Below are positions 9,158 through 18,100 of a stretch of DNA of 32,514 nt, in pieces; position 1 is the first letter of the stretch, and each line of letters begins with the position of its first letter. Source of the DNA: Bacteroidia bacterium (GTDB lineage: Bacteria > Bacteroidota > Bacteroidia > SpSt-205). The DNA is taken from the NCBI GenBank assembly GCA_025060275.1, contig JANXCJ010000003.1, positions 1 through 32,514 of the forward strand, read 5' to 3'. The notes under the pieces are model-generated. The model was not told the DNA's origin. It saw only the letters and a program-made list of their open reading frames with translations, and ran no database searches. A program made the position numbers and the translations under genes.

Positions 9158-11359
9158 TTAGCGTAAGTATTCCTCTATCTTAGTCTCTTCCTGTTTATCT
9201 TCTTCTGAGGGGGATTGGCAGTCGGGTAGTTTGATTCCTGGGGGAAAGGGAATGCGCCTGCGAGGTAACTTGAGAGAAGTATCTGAATAGGCAGCTTTCA
9301 TATACAATGCCCAAATAGGCATTGCCATCCGTGCTCCTTGTCCATTCACTAAGGAGTAGAAATGTACGGCTCGGTCGGCTGTGCCTACCCACACCCCCGT
9401 TACAAGCTCTGGGGTAAAGCCTACAAACCACCCATCAGCATGGTTTTGCGTAGTACCTGTCTTCCCGCCTATATCTAAATCTGTCAATCCATAACGCCAG
9501 CGCAGCTCACCAGCCGTCCCCGCTATGGTAACCCAACGAAGCATATCCACCATGAGATAAGCAGTTTTCTCGCTTAGAGCCCGGCGACTTGTGCTGGTGA
9601 AGCTTTCTATAAGGTTTCCTCTTCTATCCCTTATTTCTCTTATGAAAATAGGCTCTCGCCAGATACCCAGCGCAGGAAAGCAACCATATGCACTCGTTAG
9701 TTCCAATACACTGAGGTCACATACTCCTAATCCTAAGGCATACACAGCTTCCAGCTCCGACTGAATGCCCATACGACGAGCATACTCCACTACTACCTGC
9801 GGACCTAATGCTTTCATAAGGCGAGCAGTAACAATATTCAGTGAAAGGGCTAACGCTTTTCGGAGCTGTACCTTACCGCCTATTTCTCTGTCGGCATTTC
9901 TCGGGCTCCAAACCGTGTCCCGTCCATCTACGCGCACTGGAATCTCAACTGGCACATTGAGCTCTTCATAACAGGGAGAGTAGCCATTATCCATCGCTGC
10001 TGTATATACGAAAGGCTTGAAGGTAGAACCCACCTGTCGCTTAGCTTGAATCACATGGTCATATTTGAAGTAGGTATGATTGATGCCCCCTACCCAGGCC
10101 TTGATTTCGCCTGTATGGGGGTCTATCGTAACAAGTCCTGCTTCTAAGAAACGCAAATAATAAGCCAAAGAGTCCCACGGCGTGAGTATCGTATCTATGT
10201 ACCCTGGTGGATTCCAAGAAAAAAGGTGCATGCGTACGGGCTGATGGAACTGCTTGTAGATTTCCTTTTCGGGTACGCCTGCACTTTTGGCGACATTGTA
10301 CCTTTCACTCCGGAGCATGGCTCGCCACAGTATGCTTGTATCTTTTTTCCAGGGAAGGGGGCGGCTGCTTAGCTCTTTCTCAAAGACTTTTTGGAATGCT
10401 CTCAGGTGTGCTACCACGGCAGACTCGGCATGCATTTGCAGGCGGCTATCTATGGAGGTGTAGATTTGGAGACCATCTCGGTAGAGATCATAACCTCTTC
10501 CCCTTGCCCACTCTGTAAGCCAACCTCGGAGGTATTCTCGGAAGTAAGGCGCTAATCCCTGGCTTTGACTAGCCGTGTGAGGGGCAGACCCTACACCTAA
10601 AGGTTGACGCCGAGCTATCCTTGCCTCTTCTGCCGTGATGAAGCCGGCTTCTACCATAAGATCCAATACAAGATTGCGTCGGGCCAAGGCACGCTTAGGA
10701 TGCTTGTAAGGGCTGTAGTAAGTGGGTCCTTTCAAAAGCCCTATCAGAAGAGCTGCCTCAGAAAGGGTCAATTGCTGAACATCTTTTCCGAAGTAGAACC
10801 TACTAGCAGCCTGTATTCCGTAGGTTACGCCCCCAAAGGGCACCGTATTTAGATACATCGCGAGGATTTCCTCTTTGCTATAGTGGTATTCCAGGAAAAT
10901 TGCTACAATCATCTCCTTTAGCTTACGGCTGATAGAGCGCTCTACACCTACGGCATCGTAAAGATTGCGAGCAAGCTGTTGTGTAATGGTACTGCCTCCC
11001 CGAGTCCTACCCGAAAGAATAGAGAAAATAGCTCCTACTATACCCAAGGGATCAATTCCAGAATGCTCATAAAAGCGCCTATCCTCTACTGCGATTAGGG
11101 CATTTTTGACTACAGAGGGGATAGCGTTAGCAGGTACTCGCACTCTGTCACTGTTCAGATAAAAGGTTCCTATTATTTTCCCATCAGCGGAATAAACTAC
11201 GCTGGCTAATTCAGGCGTAGGGTCCTCTAATGTACGGAAAGAAGGCATATCTATGAATACATATAGGAAAAGCCCTAAGGGTATTCCCCAAAGGAAAAAG
11301 AGAACAATTCCGATGAGTAAAGCCCTCTCTTTGCGATACTCAGGATTTAACTGCCACAT
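9158..11359 (-). CDS. Class A penicillin-binding protein 1A (transglycosylase/transpeptidase)
   Basis: VEDRRFYEHSGIDPLGIVGA, GGSTITQQLARNLY (GT51), VGSTFKPFVYTAAMDNG (SxxK), GGKTGTTQNHADGWFVGFTPELVTGVWVG (KTG). Confidence 0.96.
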   Translation of the reverse strand: MWQLNPEYRKERALLIGIVLFFLWGIPLGLFLYVFIDMPSFRTLEDPTPELASVVYSADGKIIGTFYLNSDRVRVPANAIPSVVKNALIAVEDRRFYEHSGIDPLGIVGAIFSILSGRTRGGSTITQQLARNLYDAVGVERSISRKLKEMIVAIFLEYHYSKEEILAMYLNTVPFGGVTYGIQAASRFYFGKDVQQLTLSEAALLIGLLKGPTYYSPYKHPKRALARRNLVLDLMVEAGFITAEEARIARRQPLGVGSAPHTASQSQGLAPYFREYLRGWLTEWARGRGYDLYRDGLQIYTSIDSRLQMHAESAVVAHLRAFQKVFEKELSSRPLPWKKDTSILWRAMLRSERYNVAKSAGVPEKEIYKQFHQPVRMHLFSWNPPGYIDTILTPWDSLAYYLRFLEAGLVTIDPHTGEIKAWVGGINHTYFKYDHVIQAKRQVGSTFKPFVYTAAMDNGYSPCYEELNVPVEIPVRVDGRDTVWSPRNADREIGGKVQLRKALALSLNIVTARLMKALGPQVVVEYARRMGIQSELEAVYALGLGVCDLSVLELTSAYGCFPALGIWREPIFIREIRDRRGNLIESFTSTSRRALSEKTAYLMVDMLRWVTIAGTAGELRWRYGLTDLDIGGKTGTTQNHADGWFVGFTPELVTGVWVGTADRAVHFYSLVNGQGARMAMPIWALYMKAAYSDTSLKLPRRRIPFPPGIKLPDCQSPSEEDKQEETKIEEYLR

Positions 11360-11829
11360 GCTTTACTGAGTAAAGCTGTGGTAGAATAGTTTGGAACTAA
11401 GGGAAGGATGATTACTTCACCCCCCCATTCTCGGACGTATTCACTGCCTACGACTTTGTTAGGCGTGTAGTCTCCTCCTTTTACAAGCACTTGTGGTTGA
11501 ATTCGCTGAATGAGTCGTAGAGGGGTATCCTCATCAAAGACTACTACCGCATCTACGAATTCCAGTGCAGCTAAGAGGCGCGCACGAGATTCCACAGGCT
11601 GTATGGGGCGGCGAGGACCCTTGAGACGCCTCACAGACTCATCACTATTTACTCCTACAATCAATACATCCCCCAGTCGGGAGGCCTCTTCTAAATACTC
11701 CACATGTCCTAAGTGTAAAATGTCAAAACACCCGTTTGTAAAGACAATTTTCTGCTCTAAAAACCGCCAGTAAGCCAGCCATCTCTCTAAGTCCTCTTCA
11801 TTGAGAATTTTCTGTCGCGTTTCGTACAT
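11347..11829 (-). CDS. Glycero-manno-heptose 1-phosphate adenylyltransferase-like (RfaE2 domain only)
   Basis: VFTNGCFDILHLGHVEYLEEASRLGDVLIVGVNSDESVRRLKGPRRPIQ; overlaps the PBP1A start by 13 nt. Start MYETRQK chosen at 11829 rather than the ORF-track 11880. Confidence 0.9.
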   Translation of the reverse strand: MYETRQKILNEEDLERWLAYWRFLEQKIVFTNGCFDILHLGHVEYLEEASRLGDVLIVGVNSDESVRRLKGPRRPIQPVESRARLLAALEFVDAVVVFDEDTPLRLIQRIQPQVLVKGGDYTPNKVVGSEYVREWGGEVIILPLVPNYSTTALLSKACGS

Positions 11830-11831
11830 TC

Positions 11832-11839
11832 TATTTTTG
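11832..11839 (+). promoter_or_regulatory. -10 box TATTTTTG, 4 nt before the LRR-gene GTG
   Basis: TATTTTTG-CAGG-GTG. Confidence 0.6.
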
Positions 11840-11843
11840 CAGG

Positions 11844-12983
11844 GTGCGTGCTTGGGCAAAGGTAGGAATTTTTTTCCCACTTCTTGTTTGGGCGCAAGAG
11901 TACATTCCTACCCGTCTTGTAGTATATGATGAGCTTATAGATCGTTTCTTTCATATTACTCACTGGTCTCTTTCTGGGCAGACGGCTCGTCCAGATACTA
12001 TCCTCTACCTCAAAGTTGCTGAGAATGTACCTCCCCTTCATCGCTTCCCTAACCTTCAAGCCCTTTATCTTTCTGGAGTAGAGGAGCTTGATCTGGATGC
12101 TCTTGTAAAGGAAATCAAGAAGTACTGCCCTAAACTCAGAGCATTAGCTTTAGAGGATTGCGAAATTGTAGATATTTCTCCTCTGGCTCAACTAAATCTA
12201 CAAGGACTGCTGTTAGATCAAAACCCTATCACGGACTTTTCGCCCCTTAGCCGCTTCAAAAATCTTCAGTTTATCAGCTTAGCGCATACGGGTATTCGTG
12301 ATGTGAGTGTACTGGGACAAATTCCTACCTTGCAAGCGATAGACCTGAGTGAAACGCCTGTGGCAGACCTCAGCCCCCTTCGTACTCTCTCTCGGCTACG
12401 AATGCTCGTGCTTTTCCGGTGCAGGGAACTAAAAGACCTAACGCCCTTGCCTAACTTTACAAACTTAGAATTATTAAATATCTCTCATATACATCATAGT
12501 GTAGCTAAAGATATCCTTTTCCAGATAAGCAGACTATCAAACCTGAGGGTCCTACAAGCCCAAGGCGTAATCCAAGACGTGGCTATTTTAGCTGCGATTG
12601 GCACTCTGACGCAGTTAGAGGAGCTTACGATAGGGCAAAATCCTGCTATTCAGGATTTATCTTTTGTGAGGCTTCTTCGTAGGCTCTTATATTTAGATGT
12701 TCATCACTCTTCGGTTCGTGATCTTTCTCCCTTGGCAGGTCTGCCCAACCTTGTGAAGCTCTCCATTGGAAAGAACCAGATCACCTCATTAGCGCCTCTT
12801 AGGCAGTGTCCTAAGCTATCCTATCTATACTGCTATGAGAATCCTATTCAAGACTGGGAGAAGCTCTTAGAAATACCCTCTCTGAGCTATGTGATGTTGA
12901 GCCGAAATGATTTACCGCCCGAACGCCTAAAGTCCCTAAAAGCACAGCTGCAGTGGAAAGGTATCAAGGTGGATATTCCATGA
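11844..12983 (+). CDS. Exported leucine-rich-repeat protein (internalin-like ~22-aa LRRs)
   Basis: GTG start with signal-peptide-like MRAWAKVGIFFPLLVWAQ; repeats such as LQGLLLDQNPITDFSPLSRFKNLQFISLAHTGIRDVSVLGQIPTLQAIDLSETPVADLSPL. Confidence 0.88.
   Translation: MRAWAKVGIFFPLLVWAQEYIPTRLVVYDELIDRFFHITHWSLSGQTARPDTILYLKVAENVPPLHRFPNLQALYLSGVEELDLDALVKEIKKYCPKLRALALEDCEIVDISPLAQLNLQGLLLDQNPITDFSPLSRFKNLQFISLAHTGIRDVSVLGQIPTLQAIDLSETPVADLSPLRTLSRLRMLVLFRCRELKDLTPLPNFTNLELLNISHIHHSVAKDILFQISRLSNLRVLQAQGVIQDVAILAAIGTLTQLEELTIGQNPAIQDLSFVRLLRRLLYLDVHHSSVRDLSPLAGLPNLVKLSIGKNQITSLAPLRQCPKLSYLYCYENPIQDWEKLLEIPSLSYVMLSRNDLPPERLKSLKAQLQWKGIKVDIP
11857..11864 (-). promoter_or_regulatory. -10 box TACCTTTG for the hldE-like gene, 27 nt before its ATG
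   Basis: Plus-strand CAAAGGTA is TACCTTTG on the minus strand, inside the 5' end of the LRR gene. Confidence 0.45.
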
Positions 12984-13987
12984 GAGAGGAGGAAGAGGAG
13001 ATACCTACTTATGAGCATCATACCTTAGTGGTAGACCCAGGGCAGGCACCTCTTCGTTTGGATCAATATTTAGCACAACGGCTTACGCACTTGAGTCGCT
13101 CTCGTCTGCAGCTTGCGATAGAGGCAGGGCTCATTACGCTGGATGGCAAGCCAGCTAAACCTAGTACTCGAGTAAAGCCCAGTCAGGTCATCGTGGTAAG
13201 GCTTCCTTATCCGCCTCCATTAGAGTTACAGCCTGAGCCTATCCCCCTCACTATTCTTTATGAGGACCCCTACCTTTTAGTGGTAGATAAGCCAGCAGGA
13301 ATGAGCTGCCATCCCGGTGCAGGTGTTTATTCAGGTACCTTACTCAATGCTCTGCTTTTCCATCTCCAAGGGACAAACCTACCTGCCTCTGAAAAGAATC
13401 TCCACCGTCCCGGTCTGGTACATCGTATTGATAAAGATACTACGGGAGTACTGGTAGTAGCTAAAGAAGAGCGTGCCTACATGGGTTTGGCTAGTCAGTT
13501 TTTCTCCCACATAGTTGAAAGACGCTACTATGCACTAGTATGGGGGCATCCCAAGCTGGAGGAAGGTACTATTCGGACCTTCATCGGCAGAGACCCACAC
13601 CAGAGAAAAAAGTACAGAGCCTTTCCTGAAGGAACCCAAGGCAAACTTGCCATTACACACTGGCGCATAATACAGCGCTTCCCTTTAGCTACTTGGATAG
13701 AATGCCGGCTTGAGACGGGGCGCACCCATCAGATTCGGGTACATATGGCTCACATAGGGCATCCCTTAATAGGAGACAAGGTGTATGGAGGTATGCGTCC
13801 TCGTGTGCCTATTCTAAGCCCTCGTTTGGGCCAGCAGGCTCATTATCTTCTCCAGCTCATGCATAGGCAGGCTCTTCACGCAAGGAGCCTCGGTTTCTTT
13901 CATCCTATCACGAAGGAGTGGCTATTTTTTGAGTCTCCCCTTCCTGAAGATTTTGAAAAATCACTGGAATTTTTGAAGTCGCTATAA
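12980..13987 (+). CDS. RluD-family 23S rRNA pseudouridine synthase
   Basis: S4-like N-terminus (LRLDQYLAQRLTHLSRSRLQLAIEAGLITLDGK), HRIDKDTTGVLVVAK catalytic motif, LETGRTHQIRVHMAHIGHPLIGD. ATGA overlap with the LRR stop. Confidence 0.95.
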   Translation: MREEEEEIPTYEHHTLVVDPGQAPLRLDQYLAQRLTHLSRSRLQLAIEAGLITLDGKPAKPSTRVKPSQVIVVRLPYPPPLELQPEPIPLTILYEDPYLLVVDKPAGMSCHPGAGVYSGTLLNALLFHLQGTNLPASEKNLHRPGLVHRIDKDTTGVLVVAKEERAYMGLASQFFSHIVERRYYALVWGHPKLEEGTIRTFIGRDPHQRKKYRAFPEGTQGKLAITHWRIIQRFPLATWIECRLETGRTHQIRVHMAHIGHPLIGDKVYGGMRPRVPILSPRLGQQAHYLLQLMHRQALHARSLGFFHPITKEWLFFESPLPEDFEKSLEFLKSL

Positions 13988-14044
13988 GACTCCTTAGGAT
14001 AGCTCACCTTTTCTTTCTGGAATCCTTACCCCTACGGCTTTTTT

Positions 14045-14052
14045 TACTTTTG
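14045..14052 (+). promoter_or_regulatory. -10 box TACTTTTG, 4 nt before the saccharopine-dehydrogenase-like ATG
   Basis: TACTTTTG-CGCC-ATG. Confidence 0.65.
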
Positions 14053-14056
14053 CGCC

Positions 14057-15268
14057 ATGCCTAAGGTGATGGTAGTGGGTGCGGGCGCAGTAGCCCAGGT
14101 CACCGTATGTAAGCTAGCTCGACGCCCTGATCTATTCCCGGAGATCGTATTAGCTAGTCGCACTTTTGCTAAGTGTCAGAAATTAGCTGAACGCTACCCG
14201 CAGACTCGTATAATCCCCGAAGAGCTGAATGCAGATGATAAAGCCCAAACCCTAAACCTGATAGAAAAACATCGCCCAGTGCTCGTACTAAATCTAGCTC
14301 TTCCTTATCAAGACCTTTCACTTATGGACGCATGCTTGGAAGCGGGTGTAGATTATCTGGATACAGCCTCCTATGAGCCGCCTGAGCTTCCCCTCTATGA
14401 GTACAAGTATCAGTGGGCGTACAAAGAAAAATATGAAAAAGCAGGAATTACTGCCATATTGGGAATAGGCTTTGATCCAGGTGTAACTAATGCCTTTGTA
14501 GCTTATGCAGCGCGACACTTTTTTGATGAGATACACTACTTAGACATTATAGACTGCAACGCGGGGGATCACGGGCTTCCTTTTGCCACAAATTTCAATC
14601 TGGAAATCAACCTAAGGGAGATTACCCAGAATGGACGCTACTATGAAAATGGGAAGCTGATAGAGGTCCCACCTCTCTCTATTTCCCAAGATGTCCGTTT
14701 CCCTGAGATAGGTGTAAGAAAAGCCTATCTTATATTTCATGAAGAGCTGGAGTCCCTGGTGAAAAATTTCCCCACCATTCGTCGGGCCCGCTTCTGGATG
14801 ACTTTTAGTGAGAAATATCTTATGCACCTAAAGGCATTTATGAATGTAGGGCTAACTCGCATTGATGCAATAGATTATGAGGGTCATCCTGTTGTGCCTA
14901 TAAAATTTCTGCAAAAGCTCTTGCCTGATCCTGCTGCGCTCGGGGCGAACTATAAGGGGTGGGTCTCCATTGGTGTGCAGCTGCGAGGTGTATATCAAGG
15001 TCAGCCTCGCACAGCCTTCCTATATACGAATATTCGTCATGAGTGGGCTTATCAGGATTGCGGCTCTCAAGCCGTAGCTTATACGGCTGGGGTCCCGCCT
15101 GCGATAGCCGCAGAGCTTATTGTAACAGGTGCCTGGAAAAAGCCAGGGGTATGGAATGTAGAGGAGCTCCCTCCCGAGCCTCTCTTAGAACTTCTACCTG
15201 CTGCGGGATTGCCTTGGAAAGCTGTGATAGATTATCCTTTAGATTTCATAGATATTCCTCAAGAATGA
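14057..15268 (+). CDS. Saccharopine dehydrogenase family protein (carboxynorspermidine synthase-like)
   Basis: VMVVGAGAVAQVTVCKLA Rossmann motif; GVDYLDTASYEPPE; AILGIGFDPGVTNAF; DCNAGDHGLPFATNFN. Confidence 0.88.
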   Translation: MPKVMVVGAGAVAQVTVCKLARRPDLFPEIVLASRTFAKCQKLAERYPQTRIIPEELNADDKAQTLNLIEKHRPVLVLNLALPYQDLSLMDACLEAGVDYLDTASYEPPELPLYEYKYQWAYKEKYEKAGITAILGIGFDPGVTNAFVAYAARHFFDEIHYLDIIDCNAGDHGLPFATNFNLEINLREITQNGRYYENGKLIEVPPLSISQDVRFPEIGVRKAYLIFHEELESLVKNFPTIRRARFWMTFSEKYLMHLKAFMNVGLTRIDAIDYEGHPVVPIKFLQKLLPDPAALGANYKGWVSIGVQLRGVYQGQPRTAFLYTNIRHEWAYQDCGSQAVAYTAGVPPAIAAELIVTGAWKKPGVWNVEELPPEPLLELLPAAGLPWKAVIDYPLDFIDIPQE

Positions 15269-15978
15269 CTCGCCTGAGCGTAAATATTAACAAAGTAGCT
15301 CTTTTGCGGAATTCTCGGGGAGGTAATTTGCCAGACGTAATTGCTTTTGCTCAAACCTGCGAGCGTTTAGGGGCGGATGGGATTACCGTACATCCTCGTC
15401 CTGACGAGAGACATATAAGAAGAGCCGATGTAATAGCGCTTAGAGATGTACTAGGAGTAGAGCTAAATGTAGAGGGCTATCCTTCTCCGGCTTTCCTGGC
15501 TCTTATTCAGCAGGTGAAGCCTACACAGGTTACTTTAGTACCTGATCCACCGCAAGCACTCACCTCCGACAGAGGATGGGATATTATAGGAAATAGAGAG
15601 TTCTTAGTTCCTATACTAATAAAACTGAAGGAATGGCAAGTCAGAGTAAGTCTTTTCATTGATCCTGACCCCTTACAGGTGGAAGCAGCCGCAGAGATAG
15701 GAGCAGATTGTGTGGAGCTTTACACGGGTCCTTATGCCCAGCGGTTCCTCGCTGATCCTGAGGGGGCTATTTCCCCTTATCGTGAAGCTGCTTCTCGGGC
15801 GGCAGCTCTTGGCTTGCGCTTACATGCAGGACATGACTTGAATCTCCTCAATCTTCGTTTCCTTCGGCAAAATTTACCTAACCTAGTGGAGGTATCAATC
15901 GGCCATGCGTTGATAGCTGATGCTCTATATTTGGGAATTGAAGAGACGCTGCGTCGTTATAAGCAAGCGTTGGAATGA
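15265..15978 (+). CDS. pdxJ: Pyridoxine 5'-phosphate synthase
   Basis: MTRLSVNINKVALLRNSRGGNLPDVIAFAQTCERLGADGITVHPRPDERHIR; GADCVELYTGPYA; LHAGHDLNLLNL. Start at 15265 (ATGA overlap) preferred to ORF-track 15043. Confidence 0.97.
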   Translation: MTRLSVNINKVALLRNSRGGNLPDVIAFAQTCERLGADGITVHPRPDERHIRRADVIALRDVLGVELNVEGYPSPAFLALIQQVKPTQVTLVPDPPQALTSDRGWDIIGNREFLVPILIKLKEWQVRVSLFIDPDPLQVEAAAEIGADCVELYTGPYAQRFLADPEGAISPYREAASRAAALGLRLHAGHDLNLLNLRFLRQNLPNLVEVSIGHALIADALYLGIEETLRRYKQALE

Positions 15979-17087
15979 AGTTTTCTATTCTTATTCGTTT
16001 TGGAATTTCCTTGCTTCTTACAGTCGGTGGTGCTTTAGCCTTGGATGCACTCATACCTCTGCATAAGTGGGGATGGGATATACGAGATTTGATCTATCGT
16101 CGGCTTCCTCCTCAATCACCCGATACGCAGATAGTTATCGTGGATATTGCTAAGCTAAACCGTGCTGCACTCGCCCAGCTTCTCAAGCGATTAGCTATGT
16201 CTGATCCTCTTATTATTGCGATAGATGCAGTTTTTCCCACCCCTCTTTCAGGAGAAGAAGATAGTCTATGGCAAAAAGCTTTGTGTGAAGTTTCAGTGAA
16301 TGTGCCTGTCTGTCTGGCAGCTACACTAGACTTGCGTAAGCCCATAGAAGAAGCGCCTGTTCAATCTGTGAGTATGACTGCTTTCACCCAGTGTGTAGAG
16401 CAGGCGTATGCTAACATGATTACGTATGAACCTTATGCCCCCAAGACGGTGCGTGAATTCATACCTTATACAGTCTCAGACTCAGATACACACTACTCTT
16501 TAGGTTTACGAGTAGCTCTTGCCTTAGACCCCTCTCTTCTTGGGGAGCTTCCGAACCTAATCGGAAAGGTTCCCATTCGTTACTTAGGAAATCTGGAACA
16601 TTTTTACTACCTAAGTGGTGAAGAGGTCCTGCGTGACACTAACTTGCCTAATTGGCTTCAGAATAAGGCACTTTTCTTAGGATTAGTGGACCCCCTAAAA
16701 CTCACGCTGGAGGACATTTTCTTTACTCCCCTCAATGCAGCTTTTCTGCGGCAGGATTTCCCTGATATGTATGGTGTGGTGATTCACGCAAATATTACTT
16801 CTATGCTTCGTCATAGAAGATTTTATGAAATAATCCCTAAGATATGGGCTGTACTTCTCTTAGGTCTTTTTCATCTTTTCTTATTTTTCCTATGTGGGTA
16901 CTTAGAGGGAGCATGGCGATGGGTTAGTATTCGCCTCTCCCAGATTTTAGCTTTCATAGGAACGGTTGAACTTACAATAGAATTAGGTGTCAGGGGGTTC
17001 TGGTTTCCCATAGAATCCCTTTTATGGGGGATAGTAATAGCTGGTGAGCTACTAATATGGCAGCGGCGATGGATGAAATTGGCATAG
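15975..17087 (+). CDS. CHASE2-domain membrane protein without a recognisable C-terminal output domain
   Basis: N-terminal TM, then RDLIYRRLPPQSPDTQIVIVDIAKLNRAALAQLLKRLAMSDPLIIAIDAVFP and PNLIGKVPIRYLG...VLRD...LQNKALFLGLVDP, DMYGVVIHANITSMLRHRRFYEIIP; ends after several TM helices. ATGA overlap with pdxJ. Confidence 0.85.
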   Translation: MKFSILIRFGISLLLTVGGALALDALIPLHKWGWDIRDLIYRRLPPQSPDTQIVIVDIAKLNRAALAQLLKRLAMSDPLIIAIDAVFPTPLSGEEDSLWQKALCEVSVNVPVCLAATLDLRKPIEEAPVQSVSMTAFTQCVEQAYANMITYEPYAPKTVREFIPYTVSDSDTHYSLGLRVALALDPSLLGELPNLIGKVPIRYLGNLEHFYYLSGEEVLRDTNLPNWLQNKALFLGLVDPLKLTLEDIFFTPLNAAFLRQDFPDMYGVVIHANITSMLRHRRFYEIIPKIWAVLLLGLFHLFLFFLCGYLEGAWRWVSIRLSQILAFIGTVELTIELGVRGFWFPIESLLWGIVIAGELLIWQRRWMKLA

Positions 17088-17109
17088 ATTTTGCCCTGGA
17101 ACTTTCCAT

Positions 17110-18027
17110 ATGTGGTCGCTACGAAAACTATCAGCAGTACTTTTGTATGCATTTGCCGCCGTTCTGTGCGGGCAAAATGTAACAATCCTTGCAACTAAAG
17201 GAGATGTCCAAGTAGAGCAGCCTAATGGCACTTGGGTAAAAGCCACAGCAGGGATGAAAGTGAATGAGCAGCAGAAGATTAGAGTAGGCAATCAATCTTA
17301 TGCTGCGCTCGTATTTCCGGGTAATAAAACGCGAGAACTGCGCCAGGCAGGCACCTATGTGTTATCACAACTCCTTGCGCAAAAGTCTAGTGTAGATGAT
17401 AACCCTTATGCGGTTCGTTATACAGGTTATATCCTGAACCAGGCTGTGGCCTCTACCGCAGGTCGTGCGTCTGGAAAGACATTAGGGGCTGTAACTCGTT
17501 CTACTATGGCGCCTGCTCCTCGTACCCCTGCTCAGTCTAGCTTCTATGCAGAAAAGATCGTATTCGCCTGGGACCGAGTGCCTGGCTCAGAGGGATACAT
17601 TGTTCAGATTTTGGATGATACTGGTCAGATTATACACGCTCAAGAAGTAGCAGCAGACCAAACTGCTGTAGAAATTTCTACTCTTGGTAATAAACTCAAA
17701 CCAGGGGTCTGCTACTACTGGCGTGTGAGTACTCGTCGTCATGCTAGTTTGCATTCTACAAATACGTGTTTTCGTATCTTGAGTGCGGATAAAGCCGCAG
17801 CTATAAAGAAGGAGGAAGAAGGGCTGCGCCGGAATATAGACTTGAATACAGCCCTTGGCCAGGCTCTCCTCGGAGCTTTTTATGAGCAAAATGGCCTATA
17901 TGGTTATGCATGGAGCGCCTATAATCAGGCGGTAACCTTGGAGCCAGGAGCAGATGGGTATGTAGCTCTTCGGGATGCGCTTCCTCAGCGCGTAAGCCAG
18001 CAGGCCTCTGTTAGTGTAAGCGAATAA
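17110..18027 (+). CDS. Exported FecR-like domain protein with Fn3-like middle and TPR-like C-terminus
   Basis: Signal peptide; VTILATKGDVQVEQPNGTWVKATAGMKVNEQQKIRVGNQSYAALVFPGNKTRELRQAGTYVL resembles FecR; FAWDRVPGSEGYIVQILDDTG; ALLGAFYEQNGLYGYAWSAYNQAVTLEPG. Confidence 0.75.
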   Translation: MWSLRKLSAVLLYAFAAVLCGQNVTILATKGDVQVEQPNGTWVKATAGMKVNEQQKIRVGNQSYAALVFPGNKTRELRQAGTYVLSQLLAQKSSVDDNPYAVRYTGYILNQAVASTAGRASGKTLGAVTRSTMAPAPRTPAQSSFYAEKIVFAWDRVPGSEGYIVQILDDTGQIIHAQEVAADQTAVEISTLGNKLKPGVCYYWRVSTRRHASLHSTNTCFRILSADKAAAIKKEEEGLRRNIDLNTALGQALLGAFYEQNGLYGYAWSAYNQAVTLEPGADGYVALRDALPQRVSQQASVSVSE

Positions 18028-18051
18028 ATACAAGATTGTAATGTGGATAGG

Positions 18052-18096
18052 ACAGTGAGTCTCTATGAAGAGACTCACTGTTTTTTTATTTTTTTG
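18052..18096 (+). terminator. Intrinsic terminator downstream of the FecR-like gene
   Basis: ACAGTGAGTCTCT-ATGA-AGAGACTCACTGT: 13-bp perfect stem with a 4-nt loop, followed by TTTTTTATTTTTTTG. Confidence 0.93.
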
Positions 18097-18100
18097 TAGG

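Noticed and set aside
18065-18100. ORF-track start ATG at 18065 for the acyltransferase
   Set aside because: It lies in the loop of a strong intrinsic terminator and would add a translated poly-T segment (VFLFF); ATG 18101 is more plausible.
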